In this document: positions 1 through 9,036 of the stretch, in pieces
How positions within the stretch are numbered: the stretch's first letter is position 1
How the letters are laid out: each line of letters begins with the position of its first letter
Origin: GW2011-AR15 sp964428335
Lineage (GTDB): Archaea > Nanobdellota > Nanobdellia > Woesearchaeales > GW2011-AR15
NCBI GenBank assembly: GCA_964428335.1
Contig: CAYRXW010000001.1
Location: 1-64,000 of the forward strand
DNA: 64,000 nucleotides
Direction: 5' to 3'
Notes under the pieces: model-generated
What the model saw: the letters and a program-made list of their open reading frames with translations, nothing else
Told to the model about the DNA's origin: nothing
Database searches by the model: none
Made by a program: the position numbers and the translations under genes

Positions 1-5
1 GGGGA

Positions 6-245
6 ATGCCAAGAACCTATATAAAACTGCAATTCAAAGTGACAAAAAAATATAATGCAGAAAAGCTGAAAAAATACGAGAATTTCAGGTTTGCCGGCTA
101 TGTCATAAAAAACATTGAGTACGTTAAGAGGCCATACAAAAACTATCTTCTTATGAGGATTGACTGGTATGTAGCTGATAAACCCAGACTGGAAAAATTC
201 ATGGACCTATTGATAAGAATAGAGAAAGAAGCAAAACTTAAATAG
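6..245 (+). CDS. small basic protein of unknown function
   Basis: A 79-residue lysine-rich soluble protein with no signal peptide or membrane segment. I do not recognise the family. Only five bases precede the ATG in this window, so a longer N-terminus cannot be excluded. The next gene begins within about 25 bases on the same strand, so the two may be co-transcribed. Confidence 0.5.
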   Translation: MPRTYIKLQFKVTKKYNAEKLKKYENFRFAGYVIKNIEYVKRPYKNYLLMRIDWYVADKPRLEKFMDLLIRIEKEAKLK

Positions 246-268
246 TCTTAATGTTACATTTCAAGGTA

Positions 269-2188
269 ATGAAAAGGGTTTTAACAGGTCTTTTTGTTTT
301 GTATGTTTCTTTTTTGATAATACAATACGGAATAATCTTTGCAGCCTTAAAAAAAGAACCCTATATAAGCCCAATGGCCACAGGTGAGGTAAGGTTTTGC
401 ATCAACCATGAGCCTGTAATAAACTATACCTGTGAAACTACGGCAAATACAAGCATAATATATTATTGCCAAGTTGAAGCTGAAGATTTAGATAACCATA
501 CTTTAAGTTATGATGTAACCTTTATAACTCCATATGATTTGTTTAACATTTCGCAAAATGGAGAAATAAATTTCACTCCGCAGATATCAAACACAGGCAA
601 CCACACTTTTCTCATTACAGTTTTTGATGAAACTGGCTGCAGCAATTATTATGACACTGAGTTAACCTCTCTTGAAGTTATAAGAACTACCAATACCCCA
701 CCATACCTCTCTCAAAACATACCTAACCTGACAATGAACCAGGACACCACACTAACGAGCTATGATTTGGATGATTATTTTGCAGATGCAGATGGAGACT
801 TACTTACTTACACTTTCACTTACTCCACAAATGTAACAGTGACTCTAACCGCAAACAATGAAGTGATTTTTAACCCTATTTCTGGGTATTCTGGCACTGA
901 AACATTCTATTTCTTCGCATGGGATCCACTTATGGCTAATGCGACTAGCAATAAGGTTGGCCTTAGGGTAATCCCGGCAACCAGCAACAGTGGCAGCAGC
1001 GGTGGTTCAGGAGGAGGCGGAGGAGGAGGAGGCGGAGGAGGAATGTACTGTATGCCTAAATGGTACTGTACACCATGGGGAGCATGCATGCCAGACAACC
1101 TTAGGAGAAGGGAGTGTTATGACATGTACAATTGCACAACAACATATCTAAAGCCAAACACAACAGAAGCATGTGAATACGTCTCAACGTGCTATGATGG
1201 AATTCAAGGAAGCGAAGAAGAAGGGGTAGATTGCGGAGGATCCTGCCCACCATGCGGAACGTGTTATGATAATACCTGTAACAATAATGAGGATTGCCTG
1301 AATGGGATAATAAAAACACCAGATTGCGGAGGACCATGCAGGCCATGTGATTATACAAAAGAGAGCTGCTTTGATAACATCTGCAATAATGGAGAAGATT
1401 GCACAAGAAATTTAACAGATATACCTGATTGTGGAGGAAAGTGTAAGACCTGTCCAAAGCCTGAACAGCCAGCTGTAATTAGGTTTAACTGGCTTTTTTG
1501 GAGCCTTATTATCTTAATGATACTAATCCTTGGATATACAATCAGGAAAACATATCCATATATCCTGAAATCTATAAAAAAGAGAAAGATAATGCTTTAT
1601 GAGCAAAGATTGCTTCTTGAGACAAAAGTTGTTGAATCTATATTAGAAAATCTTGCTAAAATTGAAAAGCTGATAGAAACTGAAAGAATTGAAAAGCTGA
1701 TAATGCTTTTCTCTGACGCAATGAGAAGGTACTTCAGGAACCTTCTTGACTTAAACTACGAATTTACCTATGAGGAGCTGATTGAGGAAATAAATAACAG
1801 GAACCTAAGTACAGTTTTTAAGAAAGTCCTTGAAGATTTTTTTAACAGAAGCCTGGAAATGGAATATTCAGGAAAAAGCATCTCAAAAGAGGAGCTAAGG
1901 GCAATGATTTCAGAATTCAAAGTTATCCTTTCAATGACCTCCCAGGAGCCATTAAAAACCCAGGAACTAATACCTGGCAAAAAATTAGGGAAACTTGACA
2001 GTATGTTTTCAAAGATTACAGGAGCTGAAGAGGCATTAAGAAAGAAGAACATGAACAAAGCATACGAATTATACCTGCAGATCCATAATGAATTCAGCAC
2101 TTTAAATGATGATGAAAAGAAGAAACTGCATGGATTTATCTCCAGATTGTATTATGAGATAAGACTAGCAAGAGAAGAATATATATGA
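269..2188 (+). CDS. membrane-anchored surface protein: cadherin-like domains, poly-Gly linker, Cys-rich stalk
   Basis: I chose the second ATG because it gives a clean N-terminal hydrophobic signal/anchor (MKRVLTGLFV onward); an ATG at 251 adds six residues. The outside part has two cadherin/Ig-like domains, the second with the motif DADGD, then a Gly/Ser linker with 11 consecutive glycines near residues 241-258. A cysteine-rich region follows, with a thrombospondin-like W-x-C-x3-W start and three copies of a C-x-D/N...DCGG-x-C-x2-C unit. A transmembrane helix lies near residues 406-429, followed by about 200 cytoplasmic, mostly helical residues rich in Lys and Glu. Inference: the protein links the cell exterior to a cytoplasmic helical domain. 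The partner is unknown. Confidence 0.75.
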   Translation: MKRVLTGLFVLYVSFLIIQYGIIFAALKKEPYISPMATGEVRFCINHEPVINYTCETTANTSIIYYCQVEAEDLDNHTLSYDVTFITPYDLFNISQNGEINFTPQISNTGNHTFLITVFDETGCSNYYDTELTSLEVIRTTNTPPYLSQNIPNLTMNQDTTLTSYDLDDYFADADGDLLTYTFTYSTNVTVTLTANNEVIFNPISGYSGTETFYFFAWDPLMANATSNKVGLRVIPATSNSGSSGGSGGGGGGGGGGGMYCMPKWYCTPWGACMPDNLRRRECYDMYNCTTTYLKPNTTEACEYVSTCYDGIQGSEEEGVDCGGSCPPCGTCYDNTCNNNEDCLNGIIKTPDCGGPCRPCDYTKESCFDNICNNGEDCTRNLTDIPDCGGKCKTCPKPEQPAVIRFNWLFWSLIILMILILGYTIRKTYPYILKSIKKRKIMLYEQRLLLETKVVESILENLAKIEKLIETERIEKLIMLFSDAMRRYFRNLLDLNYEFTYEELIEEINNRNLSTVFKKVLEDFFNRSLEMEYSGKSISKEELRAMISEFKVILSMTSQEPLKTQELIPGKKLGKLDSMFSKITGAEEALRKKNMNKAYELYLQIHNEFSTLNDDEKKKLHGFISRLYYEIRLAREEYI

Positions 2189-2224
2189 GTGCAAGAAAAC
2201 CAACAGCGAAAAAAAGATAAAAAA

Positions 2225-2533
2225 TTATAACCCTTTAAACCACTCCTGGGCTTTATCTCCTAAAAATGGAACTTTCTTCTCTTCCCCGTTAATAGCTCCC
2301 AAAAGCCCGATTATCCAAAGAACCAACACAGCTATTGCAAGAATCCAGCCAATTATAGGAATCATGCCTATCAAGAATGCAATATTAAGCATTAATGACT
2401 GCCTTAGATGGAACTTTGCAAACAAGCTCTTTTTACCGTTGTTCAATATCAATGCAACAACCCATCCCAGTAACCCAAAATAGGACACGATTGCTGCAAC
2501 TTTTCCGTTTTCCACATCATTTGATTTTGCCAT
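2225..2533 (-). CDS. DUF4870/Tic20-like small membrane protein
   Basis: A 102-residue protein with three predicted hydrophobic helices, a central FHLRQS-type segment and two GxIPIIGWI-like turns. This pattern is typical of the DUF4870 (Tic20-like) family, whose role is unknown. A TATA-like element on the minus strand near 2552-2564 lies about 27 bases before the ATG, which suggests a leaderless mRNA. It converges with the preceding surface protein gene. Confidence 0.75.
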   Translation of the reverse strand: MAKSNDVENGKVAAIVSYFGLLGWVVALILNNGKKSLFAKFHLRQSLMLNIAFLIGMIPIIGWILAIAVLVLWIIGLLGAINGEEKKVPFLGDKAQEWFKGL

Positions 2534-2637
2534 TTTTTTTAAATTAGTGTTTGGAGTATAAAAACCTTATCACACAATTGGCTTATTTTTAGAAATAGTT
2601 AAAATTTTAAATCTCTTTTGCTAATTAATATAAAAAA

Positions 2638-3453
2638 ATGGCATTCCCTTCTTATCTAACTCTCAAAAATACAGCTTACAAAGTTAAGGCATCGCATTCT
2701 TTTCAAATCGATGATGATATCAATGCAATACTAGAACGTGTTGAGGAACTACATATTTTTTCACTACAAAGCTACAAAGAGCTAGCTAATAAAATAGAGA
2801 CTATAGACCAGGCATCTGAACTCATGCTTAAGACTATGTCTGAGCTTAATACATTAATCCATTTAGCCAGCAATGCATGGTCTGAAGAATATCTTAAGGA
2901 TATAAAAACATATGATTTTAACCATGAAAAAGAACTTCTGACGGCAGCAATAAATAAAATAAAAGGAAACAAGGAAAATGACCTATACATAACCTGGTTA
3001 CGAATGCACCTTAAATGGGTCCAGGATATTTTAGCAGTTATCCGGAAAAACCTAAAAATCAGGACACAAAAGAGATTTAAAATAAATAATTATTCAGAAA
3101 AAATAAAATCCTATAAAACACATTTAGAAAACTTGGATAAACATTACTATCTGGCAATCAGACAAGGATACTCTGAATATTATACTTCAAGAAAATACTT
3201 AAGGGATAACGGGTTGGTTTTCATAACTATAATCCATGAAATTTTTCAGGTCATGGAAAAGAGCTCAGACACAGAAAGAGAAAAAGTTGCATTATCACTT
3301 AACTTCAGTTCAAAAGAAGAAGTTGAAAAACTGTATGTAAGCCATCTTGATTCATGGAGAAACTGGATTAAGCTACTTAAGGAGCTGGAAAGAAAAAACT
3401 TTGTCTATGCCTTCTTTTCAAAATTCTTTCAGCTCTTCAAAATAAAAGAATAA
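2638..3453 (+). CDS. helical soluble protein of unknown function
   Basis: A 271-residue, charged, almost entirely alpha-helical protein with no signal peptide or clear motif. I do not recognise the family. It stands alone, divergent from the DUF4870-like gene and ending 4 bases from the convergent cysS stop. An AT-rich TATA-like stretch just upstream (about 2605-2632) could be its promoter. Confidence 0.6.
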   Translation: MAFPSYLTLKNTAYKVKASHSFQIDDDINAILERVEELHIFSLQSYKELANKIETIDQASELMLKTMSELNTLIHLASNAWSEEYLKDIKTYDFNHEKELLTAAINKIKGNKENDLYITWLRMHLKWVQDILAVIRKNLKIRTQKRFKINNYSEKIKSYKTHLENLDKHYYLAIRQGYSEYYTSRKYLRDNGLVFITIIHEIFQVMEKSSDTEREKVALSLNFSSKEEVEKLYVSHLDSWRNWIKLLKELERKNFVYAFFSKFFQLFKIKE

Positions 3454-3457
3454 AAAA

Positions 3458-4843
3458 TCAAATTTTCTTGACAAGAGTTCCTTTATCGCTATCAGATACG
3501 CTAAATCCAAGTTCCTGGATTTCATCCCTGATCTTATCAGCCATCTTCCAATCCTTGCTTTTCCTGGCAGCATCCCTAGCGCTTGCAAGCTCAAGCACTT
3601 CCTGAGGAACCTCATCTTCGCAGAATTCAAGCATCCCAAGAACCTTATCAAAATCCATCATCATTGCCATGCATTTTTTAGCTTCTTTTCTTGACAGCTT
3701 ATCATTTGCCATTACCTTATTTATCTCTGTCATGAAATCAAATACAGCCGCAAGGGACTCAGACATGTTCAAATCATCATCCATCCCTTCCTCGAACCTT
3801 TTCTTTGTCTTTTCAATTAATTTCTCAGTTTCAAAGCCATTTCCATCACAATTCCTTAATTTGAACAGGAATTCCTTGAATTTATGGACAACTATCTCAG
3901 CGCTTTCAAGGGTTTGGAAAGTGAAATTCAGCTTCTGCCTGTAATGGGAGCTTAAAAGCAAATATCTCATTGCTTTTGCACTGTATCCCTTCTTTAAAAC
4001 ATCCCTAAGAGTAAAGAAATTCCCCTTGCTTTTTGACATCTTTTCATTATCAACCAAAAGGTGTTCTGAATGAAGCCAGTATGTTACAAACTGATTATCA
4101 AAGCAGCCTTCACTTTGGGCAATTTCATTTTCATGATGAGGAAATATCAAATCAATCCCACCAGTGTGTATGTCAAAGCTTTTCCCAAGGAATTTTGTGC
4201 TCATTGCACTGCATTCAATATGCCATCCTGGCCTTCCTTTGCCAAGCTCAGTTTCCCAAAAAACTTCACCATCATTTTTTTCATATGCTTTCCATAATGC
4301 AAAATCATTGGCAGAAGCTTTCTCATATTCATCCTGCTTCACCCTTGCACCGGATTTCAAATCGCTAACCTCAATCTTTGACAATTTTCCGTAGTCCTTG
4401 AATTTTGATACAGAAAAATACGTTGATCCATCTTCACTTTTATAAGCAATACCCTTTTTGAGGAGTTTTTTTGTTATGTCCAGCATCTCTTTTATGCTTT
4501 CTGTTGCTTTTGGATATTCCTCAACAGGCTCAATATTCAAAGCATCACGGTCATCAAAAAAGTACTTTGTATACTTTTCTGTAAATTCTTTTAAGCTAAC
4601 ACCTTCTTTTTGGCTGTCCCTAATAGTCTTATCATCAACATCAGTCAGGTTCATGACATGCGTGACTTTATACCCTTTGTATTTGAGGTATCTTCTTAAG
4701 ATGTCAGCAAAGACAAAAGCCCTCCAGTTTCCGATATGAGCATAATTATAGACTGTAGGCCCGCAGCTGTATATCTTCACTTGGCCTTTTTTTAATTCCT
4801 TGAACTCTTCTTTTTTCCTCGTTAATGTGTTATAAAATTTCAT
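3458..4843 (-). CDS. cysS: cysteinyl-tRNA synthetase
   Basis: A class I aminoacyl-tRNA synthetase that charges tRNA-Cys. The zinc/cysteine-binding Cys27 lies in CGPTVYNYAHIGNW, with the HIGH-type signature HIGN at residues 36-39 and KMSKS near residue 268. The 461-residue length is normal for CysRS with its C-terminal helical domain. An ATG at 4858 overlaps the upstream gene. I prefer 4843 because a GAGGTG Shine-Dalgarno sequence lies 7 bases before it, and MKFYNTLTR is the expected N-terminus. It is last in a three-gene run with a membrane protein and a PIG-L deacetylase. Confidence 0.97.
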   Translation of the reverse strand: MKFYNTLTRKKEEFKELKKGQVKIYSCGPTVYNYAHIGNWRAFVFADILRRYLKYKGYKVTHVMNLTDVDDKTIRDSQKEGVSLKEFTEKYTKYFFDDRDALNIEPVEEYPKATESIKEMLDITKKLLKKGIAYKSEDGSTYFSVSKFKDYGKLSKIEVSDLKSGARVKQDEYEKASANDFALWKAYEKNDGEVFWETELGKGRPGWHIECSAMSTKFLGKSFDIHTGGIDLIFPHHENEIAQSEGCFDNQFVTYWLHSEHLLVDNEKMSKSKGNFFTLRDVLKKGYSAKAMRYLLLSSHYRQKLNFTFQTLESAEIVVHKFKEFLFKLRNCDGNGFETEKLIEKTKKRFEEGMDDDLNMSESLAAVFDFMTEINKVMANDKLSRKEAKKCMAMMMDFDKVLGMLEFCEDEVPQEVLELASARDAARKSKDWKMADKIRDEIQELGFSVSDSDKGTLVKKI

Positions 4844-4854
4844 TTTTTTGCACC

Positions 4855-5457
4855 TCAAATCAACGTGAACATAAATTCGACCAATTTTCCTAATGTAAGG
4901 AAATATATAATTCTAACTAAACTTGTCATGAAAGAGACAATGAACGACAAATAACCGGGGATGCCACCAACCTTTGCATTGATGTAGATAGCACCAAGGT
5001 CATGAAGTATGACAAGCCAGGGTCCTAAAACAACAACAGGGATATTTGGGAAAAACATAACAACAGAATTTACGATAAAATACCAGGCAAAGAAAAACAA
5101 ATCAGGGCCATTGACAGACTCCCCTCCTAAAATAGCGGGAACTATATCACTTAGGAAAAAGAATAGCATAGTAAGTATCATCCCATATTCCCTTGTCACA
5201 AAAAGCCCCAGGAACAAAGCCATCTTGAAATCCATTGGTGTCCTGTTAAATTTCGAATGGTAAAAACTAAAAAAAGCTGAAAAAAGTGTTACAATGATGA
5301 ACATGAAATATCTTTTGTTGTAAAAAAAGAACAACACTGAAAGCAAAAGGAGAACAAGGTGCGTTTTATCTATCTTATGCTTGTTTAAAAGCCCTAAATC
5401 AACTAAGCGCTTCCTTTTTTTGTAGCTGCTTACCAGCTGCTTCTTATAGTCCTTCAT
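4855..5457 (-). CDS. multi-spanning membrane protein, unknown function
   Basis: A 200-residue protein with a basic cytoplasmic N-terminus and about six hydrophobic helices. No family is recognised. Its start overlaps the stop of the upstream PIG-L gene by 4 bases, and its stop nearly touches cysS, so the three genes are probably translated from one mRNA. Confidence 0.75.
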   Translation of the reverse strand: MKDYKKQLVSSYKKRKRLVDLGLLNKHKIDKTHLVLLLLSVLFFFYNKRYFMFIIVTLFSAFFSFYHSKFNRTPMDFKMALFLGLFVTREYGMILTMLFFFLSDIVPAILGGESVNGPDLFFFAWYFIVNSVVMFFPNIPVVVLGPWLVILHDLGAIYINAKVGGIPGYLSFIVSFMTSLVRIIYFLTLGKLVEFMFTLI

Positions 5458-6311
5458 AGCTTATACTCCCTTACGTACGAATCAAGCTTCTTATTCACTT
5501 CATTTGGATTGATATTGCTTTTCCATGTCTCATAAAATAACTTGTCTTTTTTTGGTATCAGCTTTCTTGCAATAGGATATATGGGAGAGAATAAATCCCT
5601 TATTATCTCGCTTTGCTTGTTGCCATATGGCAGCTTGGAATAATCATACTTTGGAACTTGCCTAAAAACTTCAAACATGCTTCTTGGTATATAATGTACC
5701 TGCTGGTTTATCTGGCTTTTAAACACTTTCATTATGTTGTTCCATCTTTCCTGTTCATTAGGGCTAGGCTTTAACCTGAATTCTTTTGAATCTGAAGGTA
5801 TAAATTCCTGGACCCTGAAGCTCCCCTGGTAATTATTATACGAGCCATATTCAATCACTTTCTCCAGTGGAAAATCAAGATTTTTTATTGCAACAATTGA
5901 GAACAAATGGCAGGCATCATGATCAGGATGGGCTCCTTCCCATGGTGGTATAAGGATGAAATCCGGCTTTACTTTCCTAAAAACCATTGCAAGCTTATCA
6001 ATTATATATGGGTTTGTCACAATCTCCTGGTCAGGAAGCTCAAAAAAGAAAGCATTTCCAAGCTCAATATGGAGTTCACTAAGGGCCTTGGTGCTTTCCC
6101 TTATCCTTAGTTTTGCGTATTCGCTTTCAGGGATAACCTTTCCAGGTGTTCCTTCCTGGCCCTTTCTTCCGTCCGTCATGCATATGACAAAAGTATTCTT
6201 GCCTTTTCTTCTCATTATAAGCCTTCCTGTGGAAAATTCGCAATCATCAGGGTGAGGCCCTACTACTAAAATCTTATTTGCAGGATCCGATAAAGCAGAA
6301 GTTAATTCCAT
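5454..6311 (-). CDS. PIG-L/LmbE-family zinc deacetylase
   Basis: A 285-residue member of the PIG-L (LmbE-like) family, which removes N-acetyl groups from sugar conjugates using zinc. The metal and catalytic motif HPDD is at residues 20-23, and the later metal ligand is in HPDHDACH near residues 130-137. Known relatives act on GlcNAc-phosphatidylinositol, mycothiol and bacillithiol precursors, or chitobiose. The substrate here cannot be told from sequence. It is first in a run leading to cysS. A minus-strand TATA-like element near 6390-6405 implies a leader of about 60 bases. Confidence 0.9.
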   Translation of the reverse strand: MELTSALSDPANKILVVGPHPDDCEFSTGRLIMRRKGKNTFVICMTDGRKGQEGTPGKVIPESEYAKLRIRESTKALSELHIELGNAFFFELPDQEIVTNPYIIDKLAMVFRKVKPDFILIPPWEGAHPDHDACHLFSIVAIKNLDFPLEKVIEYGSYNNYQGSFRVQEFIPSDSKEFRLKPSPNEQERWNNIMKVFKSQINQQVHYIPRSMFEVFRQVPKYDYSKLPYGNKQSEIIRDLFSPIYPIARKLIPKKDKLFYETWKSNINPNEVNKKLDSYVREYKL

Positions 6312-6440
6312 TTTTTTTGATGAAGAAAGAACTAGGCAGATGCAGTGATTAGCAGCTACAAGGCCAAGTCATTATCTGGTTCTGTATGGATAGATTATAT
6401 TTAAAGGTTTTGCTTGAATTTCAGCATGAATAATGTAACC

Positions 6441-6450
6441 TTTTTATAAT
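6441..6450 (+). promoter_or_regulatory. TATA box for the dph2-like gene
   Basis: The stretch TTTTTATAAT lies about 22 bases upstream of the ATG at 6468, the spacing expected for a leaderless archaeal transcript. Confidence 0.5.
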
Positions 6451-6467
6451 AAATCTCATTTCGGTCT

Positions 6468-6752
6468 ATGATGTATAAAATAGAGCTCCCTCTTTTAATA
6501 AAGGAAATCAAGGAGAAAGAAGCGAAACTTGTTTGTCTTCACCTTCCTGATGGCTTAAAGCCAGAAGCTGAAAGCATGACAAAAGCAATAGAATCAAAAA
6601 CAGAGGCAAAAGTCATAATCTGGGGCGGATCATGCTATGGCAGCTGCGACCTGCCGTTAAGCGCAAAAAACCTTGGTGTTGACTTGCTGATCCATTACGG
6701 ACACAGCCCATGGCAGGATAGCGGAAAAAGGGACTACGGCAAAATAATATAG
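6468..6752 (+). pseudogene. truncated Dph2-like protein (N-terminal domain only)
   Basis: The 94 residues match the first domain of the archaeal Dph2 radical enzyme, which makes the first diphthamide intermediate on elongation factor 2. They include LPDGLKPEA and the SCYGSCD motif carrying the first of three domain-spread Fe-S cysteines, then the VDLLIHYGHS segment. Full Dph2 is about 320-350 residues; here the frame stops after domain 1 and the DHH gene begins 13 bases later. The second and third cysteines are missing, so classical activity is not expected. It may be a remnant or a reduced protein with a new role. The two genes look co-transcribed. Confidence 0.7.
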
Positions 6753-6765
6753 AAAAGGAATAAAA

Positions 6766-7866
6766 ATGAATTTCTCAATAAAATCTGAAAAGCTTGAAGC
6801 ATTAAAATCATTATTTGAAAAGGCAACTGAACTAATAAAAAAAGCAGTCAAGGAAAAAAAGCAGATAATAATCAGGCATCATGATGATGTTGATGGATAC
6901 AGTGCAGGATATCTGCTTGAAAAGGCCATATCTTATCTTATTGATGATAAACGTGGCTTTCAATTGATAAGAAGCGCAAGCAGGACACCTTATTATGATT
7001 ACACAGACTGCTTAAGAGACATAAGTAATTTTGCAGGCTATAATCCGCCTCTGCTGATCCTTACTGATCTAGGCTCAAATGAACAGAGCATGAAGGCACT
7101 AAGAAGGATAAAGACATATGGGACAGATATCCTGATAATTGACCATCATATTTTCGATATTGAAAATAAGGAACTTGCTACAGTTTTTTTAAACCCACAT
7201 ACATTAGGTTTTGGCTCAGATTTCTGCGCAGGAATGCTTTGTTTTGAAATAGCAAATAACCTGTGCCCAGGGCTAATAAATAAAAAAATACCTGCACTTT
7301 CAGGAGTTGCAGACAAAAGCTCAGGAAAGGAACTAGATGAATACATAAAACTATCAAATATGAAACCCAATGAATTAGAAGAATTTTCAATGCTTCTAGA
7401 CCATGAATTTTTTCATTTAAGATTTCCTGTAAGAATAAATATGCTTGATGAGCTTTTTGGCAATCATAAATCCCTTGAGCCAATAAAACATGAACTTGAG
7501 AAGGACTTTGGCAAGCTTAGGGAAATCATAAAAAAAAATGTCAAAGTTAAGGATTATAATGGATTTAAGCTTCAGAGGATTGAAAGAAACTTGTTTGCTG
7601 ATTTTGATTACGCTTCATATAAGCTTCCAAGGATTACCCATGATATGCTTACTGGTGAAAGGATTACATTGGTTGTAAATGATGAGAACATAAGCTATAG
7701 AGCAGAACTAAAAGATTTTGATGGTGTAAAAATGATAGATGAACTCAAAAAACGCCTTCCTGATGCAATGATTACAGGAGGAGGGCATGCAGCAGCAGGA
7801 GGAATAAGATTCAATTCATCACACAAAGAGGAAGTCATTAAGTTCATTGAGGAATACCTATGCTGA
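6766..7866 (+). CDS. RecJ-like DHH/DHHA1 phosphoesterase
   Basis: A 366-residue archaeal RecJ/GAN-like protein. It has the DHH-family motifs RHHDDVDGY (residues 38-45), IIDHH near 124-128 and the C-terminal DHHA1 signature GGGHAAAGG near 338-346. Family members are single-strand DNA or RNA exonucleases that use manganese, and some associate with the archaeal CMG replication helicase. It follows the dph2 fragment by 13 bases and overlaps the next membrane-protein gene by 7 bases. Confidence 0.9.
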   Translation: MNFSIKSEKLEALKSLFEKATELIKKAVKEKKQIIIRHHDDVDGYSAGYLLEKAISYLIDDKRGFQLIRSASRTPYYDYTDCLRDISNFAGYNPPLLILTDLGSNEQSMKALRRIKTYGTDILIIDHHIFDIENKELATVFLNPHTLGFGSDFCAGMLCFEIANNLCPGLINKKIPALSGVADKSSGKELDEYIKLSNMKPNELEEFSMLLDHEFFHLRFPVRINMLDELFGNHKSLEPIKHELEKDFGKLREIIKKNVKVKDYNGFKLQRIERNLFADFDYASYKLPRITHDMLTGERITLVVNDENISYRAELKDFDGVKMIDELKKRLPDAMITGGGHAAAGGIRFNSSHKEEVIKFIEEYLC

Positions 7867-8300
7867 GATATCTCCTTATCTTATTAATATGCTTTCTAGG
7901 GCTACATACAGGAACAGTGATGGCACATTTTACAAAACAGGAGGTTATAGCGGGGAAAAGATATTTTTTCATGCTAAAGCCTATTCTTTTTTCTTTTGTC
8001 ATGGCATATTTTTTCATATTCCTTAAATTAAATTATCTTTTAATAGGCATACTGACTGTGTTATTTTTTATTTTAGCTTATTTTACAATGAAAAAAGTAG
8101 ACCATGATTTCATTTTCTATGCTGCATTCTCAATAGTCATTTTTGAAACAAGGACTTTTTCTTATGTTCCAGGAATATTAGTTTTTTCATATGGATTAAT
8201 CGTATCTGCGTTAAGATTCGAAAGCTTCTGGAAAACACTAAGGAAGCTTTCAATTGAAAATCTCTCTTTTTTGTTTTTTGGGATAATAATTGCATTGTAA
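7860..8300 (+). CDS. small integral membrane protein, unknown
   Basis: A 146-residue protein with about four to five hydrophobic helices and little else to classify it. It overlaps the end of the DHH phosphoesterase gene by 7 bases, so it is the last gene of that unit. I do not recognise the family. Confidence 0.65.
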   Translation: MLRYLLILLICFLGLHTGTVMAHFTKQEVIAGKRYFFMLKPILFSFVMAYFFIFLKLNYLLIGILTVLFFILAYFTMKKVDHDFIFYAAFSIVIFETRTFSYVPGILVFSYGLIVSALRFESFWKTLRKLSIENLSFLFFGIIIAL

Positions 8301-8304
8301 GAAA

Positions 8305-8313
8305 TTTTATATA
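8305..8313 (+). promoter_or_regulatory. TATA box, leaderless promoter
   Basis: TTTTATATA lies about 28 bases upstream of the ATG at 8337. This supports ATG 8337 over the in-frame GTG at 8331 and implies a leaderless mRNA. Confidence 0.65.
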
Positions 8314-8336
8314 CCTGCTTTTGATGATTAGTGCAT

Positions 8337-8969
8337 ATGTGGGTTGGAAAATTACAGATAAGGCATGATGACTGGATCTTGGATAAGACTTTAAAATTTA
8401 ACCTTACAGCAACAGGCATACCCCTGAACTCATATAAAAAAGCAGGGAAGCAGTACCATACAGGCATGGTATTCATCAAAGGACTAGAGAAGAACAAGCA
8501 GGATTTTATTGGAAGCCTAAGGAAGGACAAGAGAATCAAAGACTTGAAAGCCAACGGAAACCAGATTTTTGTCCTTATTCAGGGAGATGATCATATCTCT
8601 CCATTAATGCCAAAAGAGCTCTTTTTCATAAAGCCGGTGTACTTTGAAAAGGGATATGAATACTGGGATATAGGATGCTGGGAAAAGAAGATCATTGTTG
8701 AGTTCTATGAAAAAATAAAAAAAATAGCTGAGGTCAAAGTAATTTTCATCAAGAAATGCGAGCCGGCCATATTTATACAGCATACAGTACCAAAGTTGAC
8801 ACAAAAACAGAAATATGCAATAGAGCAGGCACTTGAGCATGGCTACTATGAATATCCAAGGAAAATCTCTGTAGAAAAACTTGCAGACAAATTAGGGCAG
8901 AAAAGAACGACATTCCAGGAGCATTTAAGAAAGGCTGAATGTAAGGTTATGAATGTACTGCTGCAATAA
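8337..8969 (+). CDS. bacterioopsin-activator-type HTH_10 transcriptional regulator
   Basis: A 210-residue protein with an N-terminal alpha/beta sensor-like region and a C-terminal HTH_10 (Bat-type) DNA-binding domain. The latter begins at LTQKQKYAIEQALEHGYYEY and has the recognition region EKLADKLGQKRTTFQEHLRK. This domain is confined mostly to archaea. The N-terminal part resembles the uncharacterised sensor region of such regulators; the ligand is unknown. Two overlapping starts exist, GTG 8331 and ATG 8337; the TATA spacing favours the latter. It has its own promoter and no close partner gene. Confidence 0.85.
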   Translation: MWVGKLQIRHDDWILDKTLKFNLTATGIPLNSYKKAGKQYHTGMVFIKGLEKNKQDFIGSLRKDKRIKDLKANGNQIFVLIQGDDHISPLMPKELFFIKPVYFEKGYEYWDIGCWEKKIIVEFYEKIKKIAEVKVIFIKKCEPAIFIQHTVPKLTQKQKYAIEQALEHGYYEYPRKISVEKLADKLGQKRTTFQEHLRKAECKVMNVLLQ

Positions 8970-9036
8970 ATGCTACCTAAAAAAGCAGTCATATGCCTGC
9001 TAAATTATTAAATATAAATTAGTTCTCCAACCTTTC

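Noticed and set aside
907..1457. Minus-strand ORFs with a proline run, opposite the surface protein gene
   Set aside because: The proline run is only the reverse of the glycine-encoding repeat, and the cysteine-rich plus-strand reading is far more protein-like.
4033..4394. Plus-strand ORFs inside cysS
   Set aside because: They overlap a well-conserved synthetase gene in other frames and have no start signals.
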